From the NCBI GenBank assembly GCA_002337925.1, contig DDHB01000083.1, positions 655 to 12,327 of the forward strand: a stretch of 11,673 bases of DNA, written 5' to 3'. This document shows positions 6,161 through 11,673 of this stretch, in pieces. Position 1 is the first letter of the stretch, and the number at the start of each line of letters is the position of its first letter. Position numbers and translations under genes: made by a program. Origin of the DNA: Sporomusaceae bacterium UBA1887 (lineage in GTDB: Bacteria; Bacillota; Negativicutes; Sporomusales; DSM-15969). The notes beneath the pieces were generated by a model. The model saw nothing but the letters and a program-made list of their open reading frames with translations. It had not been told where the DNA came from and made no database searches.

Positions 6161-6338
6161 TAAATAGCTTGCGTGTGATATTAAGACATTTACCTGCTAA
6201 AACAGTTATATTTGCCCAAATTCAACAATTTCCAATATCTGTACGACTTTCCATTGATATTTATTATCTGTTAGTATTGAATTAGGAATTAAACCTCTTC
6301 CAAAACAAGGTACTAATTAGCTAAGGGAGGCACAAATT

Positions 6339-8207
6339 ATGGGAAAAGTAGTGGGTATTGATTTAGGTACTACCAATTCGGTCATTGCCGTTCTGGAAGG
6401 AGAACGCCCGGCGGTCATCACAAATGTGGAAGGCGGCAGAACTACTCCGTCAGTTGTCGCATTCCGGGATAATGAACGCCTTGTCGGTCAGTTGGCAAAA
6501 AGGCAGTCTGTCTTAAATCCTACAAAAACGTTCTACTCCGTAAAACGCTTTATGGGACGCCGCTTCACTGAAGTAACCGATGAAATGAAACTGGTTCCCT
6601 ATAAAGTCAACCAGGGTCCGGATAATACAGTTAAATTTACGGTTGACGGCAAACAATACGCTCCTGAGGAAATATCCGCGCAAGTACTTCGCAAGCTGGT
6701 TGATGATGCGAGCAAATACCTCGGGGAAAAAATAACTGATGCAGTCATTACTATCCCTGCCTATTTCAATGATGCACAGCGTCAGGCTACGAAAGATGCC
6801 GGCCGCATCGCCGGTCTTAATGTACTAAGAATTATCAATGAACCTACCGCTGCTGCTTTGGCCTACGGACTGGATAAAAAGAAAAATGAAACGATTCTGG
6901 TATTTGATTTGGGAGGAGGAACATTCGACGTATCGATCCTCGAAGTCGGCGATGGCGTTTTTGAAGTAAAATCAACTAACGGCGACACCCATCTGGGCGG
7001 CGACGATTTTGATAAGGCAATTGTTGATTGGCTGGCTGCCGAATTTAAAAAGGATAACGGAATCGATTTGCTGCAAGACAAGCAAGCTCTGCAGCGGATG
7101 ACCGAAGCTGCAGAAAAGGCAAAAATAGAACTATCTGCTGTTATGGAAACCAGTGTGAGTCTACCCTTCATCACAGCTGATGCTGCGGGGCCAAAACACC
7201 TGGAAAACAAACTCACCAGAACAAAATTCGATGAATTAACCCGCGAACTGTTGGAACGCTGCCGGATTCCGGTAGAAAAAGCACTAGCCGATGCCAAACT
7301 TTCAGCCAAAGATATTGATGAAGTCATCCTGGTGGGAGGCTCTACCCGTATTCCCTCCGTCCACCGCCTGGTAAAAGCCATGACAGGCAAGGAGCCCAAT
7401 CAAAGTGTCAATCCCGATGAAGTCGTAGCCGTAGGTGCTGCCATTCAGGGAGCTGTTTTAAGCGGTGATTTAAAAGATGTAGTCCTGCTTGATGTCACCC
7501 CCCTTTCACTTGGCCTTGAGACATTGGGTGGTGTCATGACAAAGCTCATTGAGCGCAATACTACCATCCCCACTCGCCGCAGCCAGGTTTTCAGCACTGC
7601 CGACGACAATCAGACAGAAGTAGAAATTCACGTTCTTCAGGGTGAACGTGAAATGGCAGCTGCCAACCGTACTCTTGGTACATTCAAGCTTGGCGGTATT
7701 CCGCTAGCGCCCCGTGGCACTCCCCAAATTGAAGTCACTTTTGACATTGATGCCAATGGCATCTTGACGGTAAATGCCAAAGATAAAGCCTCCGGTAAGG
7801 AACAGTCTATTACCATCAGCGGTTCCAGCAACCTTGATAAATCAGAAATTGACCGCATGGTGTCCGATGCCAAACAATATGGTGAGGAAGACAAAGTTCG
7901 CCGTCAGCACATTGAACTCAAGAATGAGGCTGATTCCCTCTCCTATCAAGCTCGAAGCCTGATCACGGAAAAGGGCAATACACTTCCTGCACACGTTAAA
8001 GGCCGTTTGGAGGCTGCACTAAATGCAGTCAAGCAAGCTCTGCAAGATGATAATGAAGTGGGCAGACTGCGCCAGCTTACGGATGAGCTGGAACAAGCCT
8101 ACAGCCAGGCTTGCCAGTGCAAACCGGAAAAACCGCAGCAGCAGGTCAATAATCCTACCACTGGTCCTAAGCAGGATGACGATGTAATTGATGCTGAGTA
8201 CGAATAA
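6339..8207 (+). CDS. dnaK: Chaperone DnaK (Hsp70), paralog with diderm-type insert
   Basis: This 622-residue ATP-dependent cytoplasmic chaperone binds exposed hydrophobic segments and works with a J-protein and ClpB. The nucleotide-binding domain covers residues 1-379, with GIDLGTTNS (6-14), the NEPTAAALAYGLD block, DLGGGTFD (190-197) and LVGGSTRIPSV. The linker DVVLLD at 380-385 is intact, followed by the substrate-binding domain, the helical lid and the conserved acidic tail ending DDDVIDAEYE. Between MG at 72-73 and GK at 104-105 it has about 23 residues more than Bacillus subtilis DnaK, as in diderm and cyanobacterial Hsp70. The tail carries an unusual Cys592-Gln-Cys594. GGGAGG lies 8 bases before the ATG. 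It is the first gene of the operon, without the usual hrcA-grpE in front, so it is likely a second DnaK beside a housekeeping one elsewhere; that is an inference. Confidence 0.95.
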   Translation: MGKVVGIDLGTTNSVIAVLEGERPAVITNVEGGRTTPSVVAFRDNERLVGQLAKRQSVLNPTKTFYSVKRFMGRRFTEVTDEMKLVPYKVNQGPDNTVKFTVDGKQYAPEEISAQVLRKLVDDASKYLGEKITDAVITIPAYFNDAQRQATKDAGRIAGLNVLRIINEPTAAALAYGLDKKKNETILVFDLGGGTFDVSILEVGDGVFEVKSTNGDTHLGGDDFDKAIVDWLAAEFKKDNGIDLLQDKQALQRMTEAAEKAKIELSAVMETSVSLPFITADAAGPKHLENKLTRTKFDELTRELLERCRIPVEKALADAKLSAKDIDEVILVGGSTRIPSVHRLVKAMTGKEPNQSVNPDEVVAVGAAIQGAVLSGDLKDVVLLDVTPLSLGLETLGGVMTKLIERNTTIPTRRSQVFSTADDNQTEVEIHVLQGEREMAAANRTLGTFKLGGIPLAPRGTPQIEVTFDIDANGILTVNAKDKASGKEQSITISGSSNLDKSEIDRMVSDAKQYGEEDKVRRQHIELKNEADSLSYQARSLITEKGNTLPAHVKGRLEAALNAVKQALQDDNEVGRLRQLTDELEQAYSQACQCKPEKPQQQVNNPTTGPKQDDDVIDAEYE

Positions 8208-8245
8208 TTCCATTTCTTCCAAATAGAAGCAGGCGGGTGATGCTT

Positions 8246-9259
8246 ATGCAATATATCGATTATTATGAAATACTGGGAATTCCCAAAAGCGCCACAGAAA
8301 AAGAAATTAAGCAAGCGTATCGCAAGCTGGCCCGTAAGCATCACCCTGACCTCCATCAGGGTGATGCCAAAGCCAAAGCAGAAGAACAGTTCAAATTAAT
8401 TAATGAAGCCTATGAAGTATTAGGCGATGCTGATAAACGCTCTAAATATGACAAACTGGGCATGAACTGGAAAGCTGGCGATGAAGTAAATTTTGACCCG
8501 TCAGGCCGGGGTGGCACTTATAGCTACAGCTATCAGCAGCCTGACGATTTTGACCTTAATGGCTTTGGGTTCAGTGATTTCTTCTCCCAGTTCTTTGGGC
8601 AGGACTTTGCCCGCGCACGCCAGGGTGGTGCGCAGAAACACCAGCCTGCTTCCAAGGGCGAAGATATTGATGCCCAAATCAGCCTGTCCGTAAACGAACT
8701 TATCAACGGTGTGGAAAAAGAACTGTACCTGTCTGTACCAAATATCTGCGCATCCTGCCGCGGCGAGCGTTTTACCCAGCGGGGTATCTGCCGCGCCTGC
8801 GGGGGTACGGGAACAACGGAAGATACTAAAACCGTCAAAGTAACGATCCCCTCTGGCTTGCATCCGGGAGCTACGCTTCGCTTAAAAGGCCTAGGTGGCA
8901 AAGGCTACGGAGAAGGACCTGCGGGCGATCTCTATCTCCACATCAATGCTGCTCCTGCTTCGGACTGGCAAATTACGGGCAGTGATTTAGAAACAGAATT
9001 GTTAATTTATCCTGACCAAGCCGTACTTGGCGATAAAATGCAGGTTCCTACTCCCCATGGCCAGGTGCAGCTCAAGCTTCAGCCAGGAGTTCATAACGGG
9101 CAGCGGCTTAGGTTGAAAAATAAGGGACTCCCGAAAAATGACGGCTCCTCCGGCGATCTTTATTTTAAAATACGAATTGATATACCCAAGGAGCAATCAG
9201 AAGAAGAAAAAGCCTTATACGGTCGGATCCAGGAGCTTCGTCAGCAAACACACAAATAG
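8246..9259 (+). CDS. dnaJ: DnaJ-type co-chaperone with a reduced zinc-finger region
   Basis: This 337-residue Hsp40 stimulates DnaK ATPase and delivers clients. Order of parts: J domain 1-70 with the HPD motif at 33-35, a Gly/Phe-rich region at about 84-128, then two C-terminal beta-sandwich domains. The cysteine-rich region is short: only two CxxC motifs (Cys168/Cys171 and Cys182/Cys185, the second as CRACGGTG), so it can hold one zinc ion instead of the two of classical DnaJ. It is thus between DnaJ and the zinc-free CbpA type. Possible starts are GTG 8237, ATG 8240 and ATG 8246. The last is preferred because only it leaves room after the AGGCGGGTG ribosome binding site. It follows dnaK by 38 bases, and clpB starts 11 bases later. 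Confidence 0.9.
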   Translation: MQYIDYYEILGIPKSATEKEIKQAYRKLARKHHPDLHQGDAKAKAEEQFKLINEAYEVLGDADKRSKYDKLGMNWKAGDEVNFDPSGRGGTYSYSYQQPDDFDLNGFGFSDFFSQFFGQDFARARQGGAQKHQPASKGEDIDAQISLSVNELINGVEKELYLSVPNICASCRGERFTQRGICRACGGTGTTEDTKTVKVTIPSGLHPGATLRLKGLGGKGYGEGPAGDLYLHINAAPASDWQITGSDLETELLIYPDQAVLGDKMQVPTPHGQVQLKLQPGVHNGQRLRLKNKGLPKNDGSSGDLYFKIRIDIPKEQSEEEKALYGRIQELRQQTHK

Positions 9260-9270
9260 GAGGAAATCAT

Positions 9271-11673
9271 ATGGCTCAGGAAAAATTTACCCAAAAAGCA
9301 GCTGCTGCCATGCAAGAAGCACAGCAGCTTGCCGCTTTGAATTATCACCAGGAATTGACTACCCGCCACCTCTTACTGGCTCTTGCTAAAGATGGTGAAG
9401 GAATCATTGCCTATATTTTATCTCAGCTCAATATCCAGCCTTATGTACTGCAGGCGAAAGCAGAGCAGCTTGTTAAAAACATCCCGTCTGTCAGGGGCCA
9501 GGACGCAGTACTTCGTATGAATACGGCTATGGTCCGGGTAATGGCAGTAGCGGAAACTCAGGCGTCTTCCATGAAAGATGAATATGTCAGCATAGAGCAC
9601 CTGCTTTTAGCTATTGTGGAAGACGGGGATGCCGATGTTGTCGCCGCCTGCCGTGAATTGGGCCTGTCCCGCAGCCGCCTGCTTCAGATTATAACCGAGT
9701 TTCGCGGAGGCAGAACAGTCAATTCCGATAATCCTGAAGAAAGCATGCAGGCGCTTAGCAAATATGGGCGTAATCTGACTGACCTGGCCAGCGAAGGTAA
9801 GCTTGACCCGGTAATCGGCCGAGATGAGGAAATCCGCCGGGTGATCGAAATCCTCTCCCGCCGCACAAAAAACAACCCGGTCCTTATTGGTGAACCTGGC
9901 GTCGGCAAAACAGCTATTGTGGAAGGCCTGGCTCGCCGGATCATTGCCGGTGACGTTCCGGAAGGCTTAAAAAACAAGGCCGTCTATTCGCTTGACCTTA
10001 GCTCAATGGTGGCTGGCGCTAAATACCGTGGTGAGTTCGAAGAGCGGTTAAAAAACGTGCTTGCTGAAATAACCAAATCAGAAGGTAAAATCATTCTCTT
10101 TATTGATGAACTGCATACAGTAGTTGGTGCTGGAGCTGCTGAAGGGGCCATGGATGCCGGCAATATCCTAAAACCCATGCTTGCCAGAGGCGAACTTCGC
10201 TGCATCGGTGCCACTACCCTCAATGAATACCGCAAACACATTGAAAAAGATACCGCCCTGGAACGCCGGTTTCAGCCTGTTATGGTTGATCAGCCCGATG
10301 TGGAAGATACCATTTCCATCTTAAGGGGTTTACGTGAACGTTACGAGGTACATCATGGTGTACGCATCAAAGACGCTGCCCTTGTTGCTGCCGCCGTATT
10401 GTCTGACCGTTATATTACCGACCGCTTCCTGCCGGACAAAGCGATTGACCTTGTCGATGAAGCAGCTGCCAAACTACGTACGGAGATTGACTCTATGCCT
10501 AGTGAATTAGATGACTCGCTGCGCCGCGTTATGCAGCTTGAAATCGAAGAACAGGCTCTAAAAAAAGAAGCTGATCCTGCCTCTGAGGAAAAGCTGCACC
10601 GCATTCGTGAAGAACTGGCTAACTTAAAGCAAGCAGCTGATTCGCTGAAGGCTCAGTGGCAAATGGAAAAACAAGGCATCCTTCGCCTGCGCAACCTCAA
10701 AAAGGATATCGAAGGAGTTCGCATGGAGATGGAATCAGCCGAACGCAGCTACGATCTCAATCGCCTTGCCGAACTCAAATATGGTCGCTTGCCAGAGTTG
10801 GAGCAGCGTTTAAAAAATGAGGAAGCACTGCTGACAGAGAAACGCTCCCATAAAGTGATGCTCAAAGAAGAAGTCAATGAAGATGACATTGCCAAAATTG
10901 TCAGCCGCTGGACAGGAGTTCCCGTTACGAGACTGCTTTCAGGCGAACGGGAAAAGTTATCCCATTTGGAAGACACGCTGCATGAGCGGGTTGTCGGCCA
11001 GGATGCTGCTGTAACCGCCATCAGCGAAGCTGTCATTCGCGCCCGCGCAGGCGTTAAAGACCCTAACCGTCCTATCGGCTCCTTCATCTTTCTAGGTCCT
11101 ACCGGTGTAGGCAAAACTGAGCTTGCCAAAACACTGGCAGAGGTTCTCTTTGACGATGAACGCAGCATGATCCGTATCGACATGAGCGAATACATGGAGA
11201 AGCATACGGTATCCCGTCTTATTGGGGCCCCGCCCGGCTATGTCGGCTACGACGAGGGTGGTCAGCTTACCGAAGCAGTTCGCCGCCGCCCCTATAGTGT
11301 CATTCTGCTTGATGAAGTGGAAAAAGCCCATAATGACGTATTTAATGTTCTGCTTCAGATCCTGGATGATGGACGGTTGACGGACGGCAAAGGCCGCACT
11401 GTCGATTTTAAGAATACCGTCATCATCATGACTTCTAATATTGGTTCTCATGAAATCTTAAACAATGATTTCACAGCAGCCAAAGAACGTGTTCTGGATA
11501 TTATGAAGCATCACTTCCGCCCTGAATTTCTCAATCGTATCGATGATATTATTGTCTTCAACGCCCTTACGGGCGAACAGGTTGCTGAAATTGCTGCCAT
11601 GCTGCTGAAAGGGCTGGATAAACGGCTCAAAAAACAATTGAACATCAGTCTCTCGTGGGATGGAGCTACATTC
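9271..11673 (+). CDS. clpB: ATP-dependent disaggregase ClpB, C-terminus cut by window end
   Basis: 801 codons of a Hsp100 disaggregase that normally has about 860 are present, so only the end of the C-terminal domain is missing. The N-terminal double Clp repeat spans about 1-150 (TTRHLLLAL and SIEHLLLAI). The first AAA+ module has Walker A GEPGVGKT (207-214, Lys213) and Walker B with Asp279-Glu280. A coiled-coil middle domain lies at about 405-530, the feature that separates ClpB from ClpC or ClpA and docks DnaK. The second AAA+ module has GPTGVGKT (609-616, Lys615), the pore loop GYVGYDEGG and Walker B Asp681-Glu682. All ATPase residues look intact. AGGAGG lies 7 bases before the ATG and overlaps the dnaJ stop, so the three genes are clearly one operon. 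It threads aggregated proteins through its pore with DnaK and DnaJ. Confidence 0.97.
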   Translation, partial: MAQEKFTQKAAAAMQEAQQLAALNYHQELTTRHLLLALAKDGEGIIAYILSQLNIQPYVLQAKAEQLVKNIPSVRGQDAVLRMNTAMVRVMAVAETQASSMKDEYVSIEHLLLAIVEDGDADVVAACRELGLSRSRLLQIITEFRGGRTVNSDNPEESMQALSKYGRNLTDLASEGKLDPVIGRDEEIRRVIEILSRRTKNNPVLIGEPGVGKTAIVEGLARRIIAGDVPEGLKNKAVYSLDLSSMVAGAKYRGEFEERLKNVLAEITKSEGKIILFIDELHTVVGAGAAEGAMDAGNILKPMLARGELRCIGATTLNEYRKHIEKDTALERRFQPVMVDQPDVEDTISILRGLRERYEVHHGVRIKDAALVAAAVLSDRYITDRFLPDKAIDLVDEAAAKLRTEIDSMPSELDDSLRRVMQLEIEEQALKKEADPASEEKLHRIREELANLKQAADSLKAQWQMEKQGILRLRNLKKDIEGVRMEMESAERSYDLNRLAELKYGRLPELEQRLKNEEALLTEKRSHKVMLKEEVNEDDIAKIVSRWTGVPVTRLLSGEREKLSHLEDTLHERVVGQDAAVTAISEAVIRARAGVKDPNRPIGSFIFLGPTGVGKTELAKTLAEVLFDDERSMIRIDMSEYMEKHTVSRLIGAPPGYVGYDEGGQLTEAVRRRPYSVILLDEVEKAHNDVFNVLLQILDDGRLTDGKGRTVDFKNTVIIMTSNIGSHEILNNDFTAAKERVLDIMKHHFRPEFLNRIDDIIVFNALTGEQVAEIAAMLLKGLDKRLKKQLNISLSWDGATF

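Larger units (their letters stand above)
6053..6338 (+). other. Non-coding region before dnaK
   Basis: Together with the terminator this is a 336-base stretch without a gene, AT-rich and with no convincing reading frame. It holds an imperfect 22-bp dyad at 6071-6092 (TGCCT-A-GGT, loop AAGC, ACC-A-AGGCA, with one A/A mismatch per arm), a candidate promoter at 6112-6139 and a tandem octamer at 6145-6160. A second, weaker promoter candidate is TTGATA (6254-6259), 17 bp, then TTGAAT (6277-6282). No CIRCE element (TTAGCACTC-N9-GAGTGCTAA) is present. The dnaK ribosome binding site GGGAGG is at 6325-6330. If the first promoter is used the leader is about 190 bases. Confidence 0.7.

Noticed and set aside
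6053..6338. CIRCE/HrcA operator before dnaK
   Set aside because: No TTAGCACTC-N9-GAGTGCTAA or close variant is present; the dyad at 6071-6092 differs in sequence and spacing.
6863..7399. Long minus-strand reading frame (178 codons) inside dnaK
   Set aside because: It lies fully opposite the conserved dnaK frame, has no ribosome binding site, and its low-complexity Ser/Pro/Arg-rich protein is typical of antisense reading of a coding gene.
8501..8901. Two overlapping minus-strand frames of about 120 codons inside dnaJ
   Set aside because: Opposite the DnaJ zinc-finger and C-terminal region; the two frames overlap each other and neither has a start signal.
10749..11451. Minus-strand frames of 148 and 119 codons inside clpB
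   Set aside because: They are opposite the intact, motif-complete clpB second AAA+ module and show no family motif.

Overview
The window looks like chromosomal DNA of an anaerobic, low-to-medium GC member of the Bacillota. Every gene has a strong AGGAGG-type ribosome binding site, genes overlap tightly, an AAAAGG/GGGG-rich Shine-Dalgarno recurs, and the metabolism uses ferredoxin-linked 2-oxoacid oxidation. Together with an arginase close to the Bacillus RocF type and a DnaK carrying a diderm-type insert, this fits a Negativicutes such as Sporomusaceae. That placement is an inference from style and content, not from a marker gene. No mobile element, CRISPR array, tRNA or rRNA was seen.

Left part (1-1350, minus strand): a signal-peptide protein cut by the window start follows an arginase gene (rocF) by 20 bases. 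Upstream of rocF lies an array of four TTAGS motifs spaced 10-11 bp apart, just behind a weak -10 candidate.

Middle (1354-6052): five minus-strand genes form one tight operon, in transcription order ptb, a 2x[4Fe-4S] ferredoxin-like subunit, and the alpha, beta and gamma subunits of a 2-oxoacid:ferredoxin oxidoreductase of the VorB type. The operon ends in a clear hairpin terminator. A LysR-type regulator is transcribed divergently. The 214-base intergenic region holds a textbook T-N11-A LysR box nested inside a larger inverted repeat, right behind a plausible ptb promoter. The likely pathway is branched-chain 2-oxoacid to acyl-CoA plus reduced ferredoxin, then acyl-phosphate through Ptb. A butyrate kinase that would finish ATP formation is not in the window.

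Right part (6005-11673, plus strand): after a perfect 19-bp terminator and a 336-base non-coding stretch comes dnaK-dnaJ-clpB, the bichaperone disaggregation machine as one operon. It has no grpE or hrcA beside it and no CIRCE element. The DnaK carries the roughly 23-residue nucleotide-binding-domain insert that Bacillus DnaK lacks. The DnaJ has only half of the usual zinc-finger region. A tandem GGTCAAAA repeat sits at the predicted transcription start. clpB runs off the window end after 801 codons.

The window is mostly well-known gene families. The points most worth a second look are the unusual chaperone set with its non-canonical operator, the nested LysR site, and the phased repeats before rocF. 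I did not find a wholly unknown system.
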